From: Limosilactobacillus urinaemulieris
GTDB taxonomy: Bacteria > Bacillota > Bacilli > Lactobacillales > Lactobacillaceae
Direction: 5' to 3'
Assembly (NCBI RefSeq): GCF_014838745.1
Contig: NZ_JABUXR010000009.1
Coordinates: 23,448-87,447 of the forward strand
DNA: 64,000 nt
Shown here: positions 8,552-18,929 of the stretch, in pieces
Layout: every line of letters starts with the position of its first letter
Numbering within the stretch: position 1 is the stretch's first letter
Program-made: the position numbers and the translations under genes
Notes under the pieces: model-generated
What the model was told of the DNA's origin: nothing
Databases searched by the model: none
Seen by the model: only the letters and a program-made list of their open reading frames with translations

Positions 8552-9589
8552 TTATTCCCCTTCATCAATATCCATTGGCTCTAACCCAAGACTCTTTCGT
8601 AAAGTATTCGATACCCGTTGCCGTTCATTATAGGAAACATCTTGGAATGACTGACCATCGGAATCGTCATCAGTTCCTTGAACGTGGCCCTGCTGGATAT
8701 TCTTTGTTGCCTTTCGATAAGACTTAGCAAGGGTCATCATGTTCTCAAAGGTTAAGTCAGTATGAGCATTCTTTGAAACCGTCTTTAAGAATTTTTGGTT
8801 AAGAACCGTCTTATAGGATGCGGATTTCTTAAGCAATGCCATGATAACCATCTTCTGTCGTTGCTGTCGACCGTAGTCCCCTTGCGGATCGTCGTATCGC
8901 ATCCGGCAAAACTTTAGTGCCTTGGCTCCGTCCATGTGCTCAGGAACGCCCTTTGTAAAGGAATATCCTTCATATGTAAAGGTAAGCGGTGAGGTAACAG
9001 TTACCCCGCCAACTTGATTAATAGCTTGCTTCATCCCTGCCATATTGACCAGAGCATAGAAGTCGATTGGGATATTAAAATACTTCTGAACGGTATTAAT
9101 AGTTTCCTTAGTACCACCATACGCGTAAGCCGCATTAATTTTTGCTGGCGACTCATCTTCATATCCTGGCAAGTTAACCTTCATATCCCGGGGAATACTC
9201 ATTAACGTGGTCTTCTTGGTTTGCGGATTGATAGTCATTACCATAATGGTATCAGTCCGTCCCTTATAAGTCCGTCCCAAATCGCCCGTATCTATTCCCA
9301 ATAAAAGGATTGAGACTGGTCGTTTTTGTTCGAGGACCTTTTGCGCATTCCGCCGTTTATTTGCCCCAGCTGATGTAAACATTTGATCGCTTGTTTGCTT
9401 GGCGTTATACCAAGCAAGGCCTCCAAAGATCGCAACAAGAATCACCAAGATCAAAATAATAATTCCAAAGATCTTTCTTCCCCGGTGATGTTGTGGTCCG
9501 TTACCATTACCTTGATTGTTACCACCACGAATCCGGCGCTGATACTCTGCACGAGTTAATGGAAATTCGCTTTCTGATTGATTACCCAT
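8552..9589 (-). CDS. LytR-CpsA-Psr (LCP) family phosphotransferase
   Basis: Attaches teichoic-acid or other anionic glycopolymers to peptidoglycan at the outer membrane face. The 345-residue protein has a cytosolic basic head, one membrane helix at about 40-62, and the LCP domain with LLLGIDTGDLGRTYKGRTDTIM (split as LLLGIDTGDLG and GRTDTIM, about 95-117) and SIPRDMKVNLPGY (about 130-142), which holds the conserved Arg/Asp residues. A QRQKMV motif follows. It is monocistronic with a terminator downstream. Attribution to a given polymer is not possible. Confidence 0.9.
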   Translation of the reverse strand: MGNQSESEFPLTRAEYQRRIRGGNNQGNGNGPQHHRGRKIFGIIILILVILVAIFGGLAWYNAKQTSDQMFTSAGANKRRNAQKVLEQKRPVSILLLGIDTGDLGRTYKGRTDTIMVMTINPQTKKTTLMSIPRDMKVNLPGYEDESPAKINAAYAYGGTKETINTVQKYFNIPIDFYALVNMAGMKQAINQVGGVTVTSPLTFTYEGYSFTKGVPEHMDGAKALKFCRMRYDDPQGDYGRQQRQKMVIMALLKKSASYKTVLNQKFLKTVSKNAHTDLTFENMMTLAKSYRKATKNIQQGHVQGTDDDSDGQSFQDVSYNERQRVSNTLRKSLGLEPMDIDEGE

Positions 9590-9669
9590 CTTTTTCTCCC
9601 CAAATTAATTACTAATTTCAAAATTTATAAATCGATTCTAACACGATCCTTAGTTACAAGCACATTTCA

Positions 9670-10125
9670 TTAATAATGCAAATTAAATAAACTAACGATT
9701 AAGTAAGTCATCCCACTTGCAATCACGGACCCAGCAGCAACTCCCTTAAAGAGGACTACACCAATAATTGTTCCTAATACTAGCATTACCGTAATTTGAG
9801 GAACATTTGCTAGCTGATCAATCCCATATTTTGAAAGGATCGCAACGGCAATCCCGGCGATAATTGCAACCCAACCAGGAATTGATTTAAAAGCGGCTGT
9901 CAAATCAGCAAACCCAATTTGGCCTAACGCAATCGGCACCAAAATAGCAACTGAAATAATCGTAACGCCCCAATTAATTCCCTTTGAACCAATCAATGAT
10001 AACCACTTGGTAGTTACCGGCGTCAATTTCATAACCATCACAATAACGGTCGCAATTATTAATGACATGTTTCGTCCCCAATATGCAATCGCTAAAATTA
10101 AGAGCAAGAACAACCAACTTTCCAT
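9670..10125 (-). CDS. DUF441/UPF0756 family membrane protein
   Basis: A 151-residue polytopic protein with four to five hydrophobic segments, and the signature regions GRNMSLI (about 17-23) and [21 protein letters not shown] (about 48-68). Function is unknown in the family. The ATG has an AAGGA site. It sits alone between a terminator (guaB side) and the LCP gene. Confidence 0.85.
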   Translation of the reverse strand: MESWLFLLLILAIAYWGRNMSLIIATVIVMVMKLTPVTTKWLSLIGSKGINWGVTIISVAILVPIALGQIGFADLTAAFKSIPGWVAIIAGIAVAILSKYGIDQLANVPQITVMLVLGTIIGVVLFKGVAAGSVIASGMTYLIVSLFNLHY

Positions 10126-10156
10126 CTACTTTTCCTTCTTTCATTTAGACACAAAT

Positions 10157-10200
10157 AATCTCCAAATATTCGTTATCAGCGAACATTTGGAGATTTTATT
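10157..10200. terminator. Terminator between guaB and the DUF441 gene
   Basis: Hairpin arms TCTCCAAATATTCG (from 10160) and CGAACATTTGGAGA (to 10193) with T-rich flanks. The CGAA/TTCG cores also resemble half PurBoxes, but the stem and T tails favour a terminator. Confidence 0.65.
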
Positions 10201-10250
10201 ACTTAATTAAGCTGATTACATAGAACTAAATTCCTTAGAATTAACAATAC

Positions 10251-10449
10251 ACTTGACTCAACGTAGAAAAATATACTCACCAGAAACTTGCTAAAGCTAA
10301 CGACCTCCACCTGGATGATATTCTACTACAACAAAGTCAAAACGTGTTCGCAGGGAAGCCCCTATAGACAACAAACTCCCTCCCAGATGCTTCCAGCATC
10401 CATTCGGGAGAAATTGTTGTCTTACGGGCCTTCTATACCTGCTCACACT

Positions 10450-10452
<3 letters not shown>
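10251..10452 (-). repeat. Modular hairpin repeat locus R2 (3' of guaB)
   Basis: On the minus strand it begins TAGAGTGTGAGC, and the TAG is the guaB stop. It has a divergent module with inner arms GACAACAATTTCTCCCG and GGGAGGGAGTTTGTTGTC, then the distal part of a second module (GGTGGAGGTCGTTAGC, CAAGTTTCTGGTGAG). Confidence 0.75.
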
Positions 10453-11622
<1,170 letters not shown>

Positions 11623-11685
11623 TTAGGTATACTTTACTAGTAATTTTTCTAAAAATCAACAAAATCGGTAAATTATTTCTTAAAC

Positions 11686-11704
11686 TAGCGAATAATGTTC
11701 GCTA
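11686..11704. promoter_or_regulatory. Compact palindrome upstream of guaB
   Basis: TAGCGAA, 5-base spacer, TTCGCTA: a perfect inverted repeat about 95 bases before the guaB start and upstream of a likely promoter (TTGATT-N17-TAAAGT). The CGAA/TTCG cores recall purine-regulator boxes but the spacing is far shorter than in paired PurBoxes. Confidence 0.4.
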
Positions 11705-11809
11705 TTCATGGGGGGATTACGAATTATTTACCTAAATCAACCGGTTTTTAAAATTAAAGTTCGGTTATTAAGTGGTTACACATTAGTTCTCACTTTGGAA
11801 ATCCGCCTT

Positions 11810-13003
11810 TTATTCATTTCGAATTTCATGATAGAAACTCGTCCCGTTTTCTCCTTGAACGTTAAAGTTATCCAGAATTATCGCACCAAGATCAGCAAAG
11901 GTCTTTCGAATCCCTAATGACTGATTTTTCTCCTTCATCGTTGGTGAATAGACAAGGAGGGGAACATTTTCCCGAGTATGATCGGTTCCCCGGAATCCCG
12001 GATCATTCCCGTGATCAGCCGTAATGATCAATAAGTCGTTCGGCCGCATTTCATCAAGAACCCGACCAAGTCGTTGATCAAACTCCATTAATGCCTGACC
12101 AAAACCTCGAGGATTCCTTCGGTGACCATATTTTGCATCAAAATCAACCAGGTTAGTAAAACAGAAGCCAGTAAAGTCTTCGCGCATTACCTCATCCAAG
12201 TGATCCATCCCATCCGCATTGCTTTCATTATGAAATCCCCGATCAATCCCTTTGCCGGAGAAAATATCATTAATCTTACCAATCCCAATCACATCGTAAC
12301 CGGCCTCCTGCAAGCGTTCCAAATCAGTTTTTTCCGTTGGCGCTAAGCTAAAATCATGCCGGTTAGCAGTCCGGACAAAGTGCTCGCGATCTGGACCAAT
12401 GTAAGGACGGGCAATTACTCGACCGACCGTATATTCTGGACCATTTAATAATGTTCGCGCATATTTACAAATCTTATAAAGCTCATCAACCGGAATTACC
12501 TTCTCGTGAGCTGCAATTTGCATTACCGAATCTCCCGAAGTATAAATGATTAATTCTCCGGTTTTCATTTGGCGTTCACCATAATCGTGGATTACTTGGG
12601 TTCCAGAATATGCTTGGTTAACAATTACTTTTCTCCCGGAAAAGTTTTCAATTTGCTTAATCAGTTCTTGTGGGAAACCATTAGGAAAAGTGGTAAGCGG
12701 TTTAAGCAGTGGTAACCCCATCATTTCCCAGTGACCATTCATGCTATCTTTCCCAGCTGAAACCTCTGCCAGTCGTCCGTAATCACCAATTGCTGGAGTA
12801 GCAACGGGAACTCCCTCAATTGGGGTTCTTCGAAGATTGCTTAATCCCATTTAACCTAAATTTGGTAGTTGGAGTTTCTCCTGGTAATATTCCCCAACAT
12901 GGCCAAGGGTATCAGCACCAACATCATCAAATTTAGCTGCATCGTCTGCCTGTCCTGTCCCTACTGAATCAAGGACGATTACAAATACTCGTTGATATGC
13001 CAT
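11810..13003 (-). pseudogene. deoB: Phosphopentomutase with an in-frame TAA (deoB)
   Basis: DeoB interconverts (deoxy)ribose-1- and -5-phosphates, feeding DeoC. The frame starts at ATG 13003 with an AGGAGG site and the metal-binding motif VIVLDSVG, but reaches TAA at 12851-12853 after 50 codons. The same frame continues at once with ATG (12850) for 346 more residues, including [12 protein letters not shown] and ADHGNDP. In the family a Lys normally precedes this (PNLGKLG-like), so AAA to TAA is the simplest explanation. The distal part lacks the first catalytic Asp, so a restart product should be inactive. deoC is 17 bases upstream in the same operon. Confidence 0.9.
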
Positions 13004-13020
13004 TATTACACTCCTCCTTA

Positions 13021-13695
13021 TTATTCTGGTGCTTCATCAAGGATCTTAACAGACGCGGAAACTCCCAGGCGGTCTGCGCCGGCATCAATCATTGCCATTG
13101 CTTCATCATAACTATGAATCCCACCAGCGGCCTTAATCTTAATCGCATCACCAACTGTTTGACGCATCAATTCAACATCTGCCACTTGGGCACCAGAAGT
13201 TGAGAATCCCGTAGAAGTTTTTACAAAGTCAGCTTGACCAGCAACTGTTAACTGACATGCTCGAACCTTTTCTTCGTCAGTTAGCAAAGCTGTTTCAATA
13301 ATTACTTTCAAAATCCGGTGCTCACGATGAACTTCATCCGCAACAGCCTTAATATCAGCTACTACAGCATCATCGTGCTTGGCTTTCAGTTCACCAATAT
13401 TAATCACCATATCTAATTCGTCTGCACCATCTTTAATTGCCTGACGACTTTCAAAAACTTTACTGGCTGTCGAAGTAGCACCAAGCGGAAACCCAATCAC
13501 TGTGCAGGTATTGATTCCCGTTTCAGATAGTTTCTGGTGAACATGCTTTACCCAGTACGGATTAATACAAACAGAAGCTGTCTGGTACTCAATTGCTTCA
13601 GCTACAGTTTGATCAATCATTGGTGCAGTTGCTTCAGGTTTAAGCATTGTATGGTCCAAATATTTTGCTAATTGACGTCGCTTTAGTTTCATCAT
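13021..13695 (-). CDS. deoC: Deoxyribose-phosphate aldolase
   Basis: Cleaves 2-deoxyribose-5-phosphate to acetaldehyde and glyceraldehyde-3-phosphate in deoxynucleoside catabolism. The 224 residues show the class I aldolase features: DHTMLKPEA (about 13-21), [17 protein letters not shown] and the Schiff-base Lys in [13 protein letters not shown] (about 157-169), with IKAAGGI near 185. It is the first gene of a deoC-deoB pair. The ATG at 13695 has an AGGTGG site close upstream. It appears intact, although its partner deoB is interrupted. Confidence 0.95.
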   Translation of the reverse strand: MMKLKRRQLAKYLDHTMLKPEATAPMIDQTVAEAIEYQTASVCINPYWVKHVHQKLSETGINTCTVIGFPLGATSTASKVFESRQAIKDGADELDMVINIGELKAKHDDAVVADIKAVADEVHREHRILKVIIETALLTDEEKVRACQLTVAGQADFVKTSTGFSTSGAQVADVELMRQTVGDAIKIKAAGGIHSYDEAMAMIDAGADRLGVSASVKILDEAPE

Positions 13696-13740
13696 TTTCC
13701 ACCTCAGTCTAATTTATGTATCCGCTTACATAATATCAAA

Positions 13741-13797
13741 CAAAAAAGCGAGCGTCCATTGCTCAGTATTGTCAGTATGCAACGAAAGCTCGCTAAT
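13741..13797 (-). terminator. Terminator between DUF1129 gene and deoC
   Basis: Outer arms AGCGAGC/GCTCGCT with an inner GTTGC/GCAAT pair, and T6 on the minus strand after the stem. Confidence 0.7.
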
Positions 13798-13806
13798 ATT
13801 ATTTGA

Positions 13807-14574
13807 CTATTTTCTTCTGTTCCCATAGAAGGAACCAGTAATGTGATATTTACGACGGAAGATAAGATCGCCCGCAAAGGCAATTACCCCAAGGATAATG
13901 TATGCCCAAGCATTTAATCGAGGGTTAATTGCATTAGGTAATAGGCTGGAAGCCATGTAAACGGCCAACCAAACAACCAATCCGAAAGCAATGGTTAAGA
14001 TCCGGAACCAAAGTGGTTTTGCTTGAACCCACTTGCCGTTCTTCTTTACTGGTTGCAGTTGTGAAGCAACATAACCAAACAGAAGTCCACCAGAAACTGC
14101 TACCAAAATAATGGCAAGTAAACCACTGCTACCATAATGAGTCATCTTCATTGCTGCTGGTGAGATCCAGAACATTAACCCAAACATAAAGGTAAAGATA
14201 CTGAAGAAGATCAGCATATTATCAATAGCCAGTAACTTAATCGACTGCTTAGTCATATGGTTGGGCTGGTTATTTTTCTTCGGATCCTTTAATTCTTTAA
14301 CATACTCAGTCGGTGTACCGAAAAGTGCTTTAGCAGTTTTACCGGTCTTTTGCCCTTCTTTAAGTTGAGTAATAGTATCCTGAATAATTTCAGGACGCTT
14401 CTCCTTAGCAACTCCTTGACGTTCAAGCTGCTTATTTAGCTGAAAAACGAACTCTTCATTCTTTTTTGTTAAGTTATGCTTACTAATTGCATTTCCCGCT
14501 TCTCGCCGGTTTTCTTTTAAATGTTCTTTTTGTCGTTGACCGGCTTGAGCGTTTCGTGGTTGATTTTCGCTCAC
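13807..14574 (-). CDS. DUF1129 family membrane protein
   Basis: A 255-residue protein. The cytosolic N-terminal half (about 1-110) is charged and includes a short helical domain ending in GKTAKALFGTPTEYV, as is typical for DUF1129. The C-terminal half has four membrane segments (about 118-138, 148-170, 188-210, 222-240). Function is unknown. GTG start at 14574 with GAGGAG upstream. It lies downstream of ychF and is separated from it by repeat locus R3, so it is probably its own unit. Confidence 0.85.
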   Translation of the reverse strand: MSENQPRNAQAGQRQKEHLKENRREAGNAISKHNLTKKNEEFVFQLNKQLERQGVAKEKRPEIIQDTITQLKEGQKTGKTAKALFGTPTEYVKELKDPKKNNQPNHMTKQSIKLLAIDNMLIFFSIFTFMFGLMFWISPAAMKMTHYGSSGLLAIILVAVSGGLLFGYVASQLQPVKKNGKWVQAKPLWFRILTIAFGLVVWLAVYMASSLLPNAINPRLNAWAYIILGVIAFAGDLIFRRKYHITGSFYGNRRK

Positions 14575-14614
14575 AATGAGACTCCTCTCTTTATCTCTTA
14601 GTATGGGGTTGGTT

Positions 14615-14932
14615 GAAATGGGTTCGCCGTGACCGCAACTTCCGCCTAGCTAACTTCTAGGCAACTAAGTCGAGATCTGCGCAGTAGCTGATTGACTTCT
14701 TTCATCAACGAGTTGATAGCAAGAAGCCTAATCAGTCTTGCGAGGGTTCACAAACGAATACAAGTTTTCTGGTTCACTCCTTCGCCAGGGCCTTGCTAGA
14801 GTTCTAGGCTACATAGTCGAAATGTGCTCGCCCTAACCTTCCTCGAGCTAACGACCTCCACCTCCGACGGCAAAACGCCGTTCGGTGGAGAAATCGTTAG
14901 CCACCGGAAGGTTTTAACGGGCTCGCACTCTA
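14615..14932 (-). repeat. Modular hairpin repeat locus R3 (3' of ychF), three modules
   Basis: On the minus strand it starts TAGAGTGCGAGCCCG, with the TAG serving as the ychF stop. A full C-type module (GCTAACGATTTCTCCACC / GGTGGAGGTCGTTAGC) is followed by a D-type module (GGAGTGAACCAGAAAACTTG ... GTGAACCC) and the distal end of an A-type module (GTTGCGGTCACGGCGAAC). Confidence 0.8.
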
Positions 14933-16027
14933 GACATTGAACCTAAATTCCACAATGTCGCCGTCTTGCATGACGTAATCTTTTCCTTCAAGGCGGAGTT
15001 TACCAGCTTCCTTGACAGCAGCTTCGGATCCAAGTTTGTCGAGATCGTCAAAGCTCATAACTTCAGCACGGATAAAGCCCCGTTCGAAGTCGGAATGGAT
15101 GATTCCGGCTGCTTGTGGTGCCTTGGTGCCCTTCTTGAAAGTCCAGGCACGGGTTTCGGGACCACCAGCGGTAAAGAAGGTTTCAAGACCAAGAAGCTTG
15201 TAGGCAGCTCGGATTAACCGGTTTAATCCAGGTTCCTTAACACCTTCCATTTCAAGGAAATCAGCCTTGTCCGCTTCATCCATTTCAGCAATTTGTTCTT
15301 CGGCAGCAGCGGCAACTCCAATTACTTCACCATCACCCTTAACATGTTCTTTAATTTGATCCATGTACTTGTTAGCATCTGGATCTGCCATGTCATCCTC
15401 AGAGATGTTAGCAACATAAAGAACTGGCTTACTGGTTAACAAGAAGAGGCCCTTAACGATCTTCTTTTCATCATCACTAAAGTCAATTGACCGAACGCTC
15501 TTCCCGTCTTCAAGAACTGGTTTGATCTTGTTAAGAACATCCAATTCTGCTAGGGCATCCTTGTCACGACCCTTAGCAGCCCGTTGAACCTTAGAAAGAC
15601 GCTTGTTAACAGCATCCAAGTCAGCCATTACCAATTCCAGGTTGATGGTATCAATATCATCGATCGGGTCAACCTTCCCGGTAACACTAGTAATGTCATT
15701 ATCATCAAAGGCCCGAACAACGTGAACAATCGCATCGGTTTGCCGAATGTTTTCCAAGAACTTGTTACCAAGACCTTCACCCTTGCTGGCACCCTTAACA
15801 ATCCCGGCAATATCAGTAAATTCAAACGTTGTTGGAACGATCTTCTTGGCTGGAATAATTTCATCAATTCGTTTAAGACGATTATCTGGAACTTCAACCA
15901 TCCCCACGTTTGGATCAATCGTGGCAAATGGATAATTAGCCATTTCAGCTCCTGCTTTAGTAATCGCGTTGAATAGGGTTGACTTACCAACGTTTGGTAA
16001 GCCAACAATCCCTGCAGTTAATGACAT
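14930..16027 (-). CDS. ychF: Redox/ribosome-associated GTPase-like ATPase YchF
   Basis: A 365-residue OLA1/YchF P-loop protein, full length. It has Walker A GLPNVGKSTLFN (about 8-19), G2 region, DIAGIVKGASKGEGLGNKFL (G3 and switch 2, about 69-88) and the altered G4 motif (NISED) that gives ATP rather than GTP preference, plus a coiled-coil (about 140-200) and a C-terminal TGS domain with MQDGDIVEFRFNV. The TAG stop is part of repeat R3. DUF951 is directly upstream, as in many Firmicutes. Confidence 0.96.
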   Translation of the reverse strand: MSLTAGIVGLPNVGKSTLFNAITKAGAEMANYPFATIDPNVGMVEVPDNRLKRIDEIIPAKKIVPTTFEFTDIAGIVKGASKGEGLGNKFLENIRQTDAIVHVVRAFDDNDITSVTGKVDPIDDIDTINLELVMADLDAVNKRLSKVQRAAKGRDKDALAELDVLNKIKPVLEDGKSVRSIDFSDDEKKIVKGLFLLTSKPVLYVANISEDDMADPDANKYMDQIKEHVKGDGEVIGVAAAAEEQIAEMDEADKADFLEMEGVKEPGLNRLIRAAYKLLGLETFFTAGGPETRAWTFKKGTKAPQAAGIIHSDFERGFIRAEVMSFDDLDKLGSEAAVKEAGKLRLEGKDYVMQDGDIVEFRFNV

Positions 16028-16064
16028 AAGTTGTTCACTTTCCTTTTCAATTTAATTTTTATTT

Positions 16065-16265
16065 CTAATCTTCAGACTCAGCGGCTTTTTCCAGAACCTT
16101 CTTAAAGCCCTTATCAAACTTTTGCCGCGTCATCATCACAATGTGGCCGCAACCGGTGCACTGAATTTTAATATCCGCACCGACACGTGTGATTAACCAC
16201 CGATTGGTACCACACGGATGTTGCTTCTTCATCATTACAATATCGCCCTTATCATATGCTGCCAT
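16065..16265 (-). CDS. DUF951 family small zinc-ribbon-like protein
   Basis: 66 residues with the family hallmarks MKKQHPCGTNRW (about 12-23) and CTGCG (about 36-40), the Cys residues forming a probable metal site. Usually found beside parB and ychF in Firmicutes; function is not established. The spacing (15 bases after parB) fits one transcript. Confidence 0.9.
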   Translation of the reverse strand: MAAYDKGDIVMMKKQHPCGTNRWLITRVGADIKIQCTGCGHIVMMTRQKFDKGFKKVLEKAAESED

Positions 16266-16280
16266 CAGTGATTATCCTCC

Positions 16281-17168
16281 TTAATCTAACGAAATATTTA
16301 ATACTTCTAAAATCCGGTTAAAGTCATCGGCGGAAGTGTACGGAATTTCAATTTTCCCAGCATTTTTCTTCCGACTCGGTGCCACCGCAACCTTTGTTCC
16401 AAACTTACTTTGTAATTGGGATTCTGCTTCACGAACATAGGCTGGTTTTCGTTGGCGACGCTTTGCCCGTTTCTTTTCAGCTGTCCCGTTCATTTGGGCA
16501 ACTAATTCTTCAAGTTGACGGACAGTTAAATTCTTTTCAACTGCCTGCTTAGCAAGTTTAACCAATTGCTTACGATCTTTCAAACCCAATAACGTTCGTG
16601 CTTGACCCATTGATAACTTCCCGGCTGAAACCAGTTCCTTAATCTCACTTGGTAAGCCTAGCAATCGCAGGTAGTTAGCAATATATGGCCGGCTCTTCCC
16701 TAATCGTTCCGCAACCTGAGCTTGAGTAAGGGACAGTTTATCCATTAATGTCTGGTAAGCTTGGGCCTCTTCCAGCGGTGTTAAGTCTTCCCGCTGCAGG
16801 TTTTCCAAAACAGCAACTTCCATCATCTTTTCATCACTCATGGTTCGAATGATGGCCGGAATCGTTGTTTGTTTAGCAAGCTTAGATGCTCGGAAGCGCC
16901 GTTCACCAGCAATTAATTCATACCGTTTTAACTTTGGATCTGGCTGACGAAGAATAATCGGCTGAAATACTCCCGATTCTTGAATTGAGGATGCCAACTC
17001 CCGGAGCGCCTTTTGATCAAACGTCCGTCGTGGCTGATATGGGTTAGGGCGAATCAGCGATAGTTTAACATCTTGAACCGTTTCGTTGTCGTTAATCTCA
17101 TTAAAGTCATTTTCTTCGAAGAGCGCTTCAATCCCGCGTCCTAGTCCACTTTGTTTATTTTTCGTCAT
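16281..17168 (-). CDS. parB: Chromosome partition protein ParB/Spo0J
   Basis: CTP-dependent clamp that loads at parS and recruits SMC. The 295-residue protein has the N-terminal CTP-binding domain with GERRFRA (about 97-103) and ENLQREDLTP (about 124-133), a helix-turn-helix (LSLTQAQVAERLGKSRPYI, about 147-165), a basic linker and the C-terminal dimerisation domain. It overlaps parA by 14 bases. Closest to Spo0J rather than Noc, given its position after parA. Confidence 0.94.
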   Translation of the reverse strand: MTKNKQSGLGRGIEALFEENDFNEINDNETVQDVKLSLIRPNPYQPRRTFDQKALRELASSIQESGVFQPIILRQPDPKLKRYELIAGERRFRASKLAKQTTIPAIIRTMSDEKMMEVAVLENLQREDLTPLEEAQAYQTLMDKLSLTQAQVAERLGKSRPYIANYLRLLGLPSEIKELVSAGKLSMGQARTLLGLKDRKQLVKLAKQAVEKNLTVRQLEELVAQMNGTAEKKRAKRRQRKPAYVREAESQLQSKFGTKVAVAPSRKKNAGKIEIPYTSADDFNRILEVLNISLD

Positions 17169-17925
17169 GACGAGCTAACACTTCCTTTGCTAATTGTTGA
17201 TAAACTTTCGCCCCCGTTGACCGTTTATCATAATCAACGATCGCTTGTCCATGACTTGGTGCTTCGGATAAACGAACATTTCGTGGAATAATCGTTTCAT
17301 AGACCTGGTCACCAAAGTACTTTTTGACCTCCGCATTAACCTGCTGACCCAAGTTTGTCCGCTTATCGTACATCGTCAGTAATACTCCTTCAATCTTCAA
17401 GGCAGAATTGAAGTGTTTGCGAACCAGCTTAATGGTATTTAATAACTGACTTAACCCTTCAAGGGCATAGTATTCACTTTGAACCGGAATCAGGATCGAA
17501 TCACAAGCGGTAAAGGCATTAATCGTCAACAGGCCAAGAGAAGGCGGGCAGTCAATCAGAATATAGTCATATTCATCCTTAACATCACCGAAAGCATCCT
17601 TCAGCCGAGTTTCCCGAGCCATCAGGTTAGTTAATTCAACTTCCGCACCAGAAAGAGCAATTGTCGTTGGAACGATATCTAGGCCCTGATGACTTGAGTG
17701 CAAGATCACGTTTTTTAAATCAACATCATTGATTAGAACATCATAAACACTCTCATTGATATCTTTCTTATCAATCCCCAAGCCACTTGTGGCGTTTCCC
17801 TGAGGATCAAGATCAATCAGGAGGACTTTTTTGCCAGCATCTGCTAAACAAGCTCCTAGGTTAACGCTTGTTGTTGTCTTACCGACGCCGCCTTTTTGGT
17901 TTGCTAATGCAATAACATACCCCAT
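17155..17925 (-). CDS. parA: Chromosome partition ATPase ParA/Soj
   Basis: A 256-residue Walker-type ATPase that moves ParB-parS complexes and influences DnaA. It has the deviant Walker A KGGVGKTTT (about 11-19), Walker A' LLIDLDPQGN (about 35-44) and Walker B YILIDCPPSLG (about 120-130). Full length. It lies between noc and parB and overlaps the latter. Confidence 0.96.
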   Translation of the reverse strand: MGYVIALANQKGGVGKTTTSVNLGACLADAGKKVLLIDLDPQGNATSGLGIDKKDINESVYDVLINDVDLKNVILHSSHQGLDIVPTTIALSGAEVELTNLMARETRLKDAFGDVKDEYDYILIDCPPSLGLLTINAFTACDSILIPVQSEYYALEGLSQLLNTIKLVRKHFNSALKIEGVLLTMYDKRTNLGQQVNAEVKKYFGDQVYETIIPRNVRLSEAPSHGQAIVDYDKRSTGAKVYQQLAKEVLARHDEK

Positions 17926-17936
17926 TTTTCTGCCTC

Positions 17937-18911
17937 CTACTGCTTCTTCGGAATTTCAATAACTAATTGGTAAGTATCATCATCATCTTTTTCATGAGTT
18001 GTAATGGTAAAGCCATTATCAGTAGCTAGCTTAATAGACTTCTTAATGGTGTTTAAGGCTAACCGGGCATCACTAGCCATAGCTGACTGTTTTCCTGCAA
18101 CACCCTTCTTTTTACGCTTACTAGTCTTCTTTTTCTTTGGAGTCGCCTTCTTTGGACTTTCAACTACTTCTTCATTAACTGGTTCCGTAGTTGGCACCCC
18201 TTCAAGATCAGCTAATTCTTGCCGTTTCTTCTCGGCCCGTTGCTTAGCTAGTTCTGACGGTAATGGTCGCCCAAGAGTCCGAGCAACTTCATCTTCAGTC
18301 TGGCGAACTGTCAGCCGTTCATTAACGACTCGCATTAACATTTCTCGTTGTTGTTTTTCATCCAGATCCAGCATTGCCCGACCATGCCGTTCAGAAATCC
18401 GGTGATCGAGAATTGCTGTTTGGACCGGTTTAATCAGCTTCAGTAAACGGAGCTTGTTAGCAACAAAGGACTGACTCTTCCCCATCCCCTTTGCTAACGC
18501 TGCTTGTGTCAGGTGGTTCAAGTCCATTAGTCGACGGTAAGCCTGCGCCTCTTCAACGGAACTTAATTGTGATCGTTGCAGATTTTCAATCAATGCTAAT
18601 GAGGCAGTCTCTTTATCGCTCATCTTTTCAACAATTGCTGGAACGGTATCCCAGTTTAATAATTTCACTGCACGATACCGCCGTTCACCGGCAATAATTT
18701 CATATTTTGCTGACTCATATTCACGAACAACGATTGGTTGTAGCAACCCGTGTTCATCAATTGTTTGCGCTAATTCACGGATTGCATCTTGATCAAAGAC
18801 TTTCCGTGGCTGATACCGGTTTGGGATGATTTGATCAACCTTAATCTCAACAACCTTATTCTTTGTATCGCCAGAGTGATCCTTACCGATACCGAATAAT
18901 GAAAACGCCAT
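17937..18911 (-). CDS. noc: Nucleoid occlusion protein Noc (ParB family)
   Basis: ParB-family CTPase that blocks division over the nucleoid. At 324 residues it is longer than typical Noc. It has an amphipathic N-terminus (MAFSLFGIG) that would bind membrane, GERRYRA (about 76-82), ENLQRSQLSS (about 104-113) and an HTH (LTQAALAKGMGKSQSFV). Between the HTH region and the C-terminal domain is an unusual Lys-rich stretch (about 233-262, PKKATPKKKKTSKRKKKG). Gene order rsmG-noc-parA-parB supports Noc over Spo0J. Confidence 0.92.
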   Translation of the reverse strand: MAFSLFGIGKDHSGDTKNKVVEIKVDQIIPNRYQPRKVFDQDAIRELAQTIDEHGLLQPIVVREYESAKYEIIAGERRYRAVKLLNWDTVPAIVEKMSDKETASLALIENLQRSQLSSVEEAQAYRRLMDLNHLTQAALAKGMGKSQSFVANKLRLLKLIKPVQTAILDHRISERHGRAMLDLDEKQQREMLMRVVNERLTVRQTEDEVARTLGRPLPSELAKQRAEKKRQELADLEGVPTTEPVNEEVVESPKKATPKKKKTSKRKKKGVAGKQSAMASDARLALNTIKKSIKLATDNGFTITTHEKDDDDTYQLVIEIPKKQ

Positions 18912-18929
18912 ATTCTCTCTCCCTCACTT

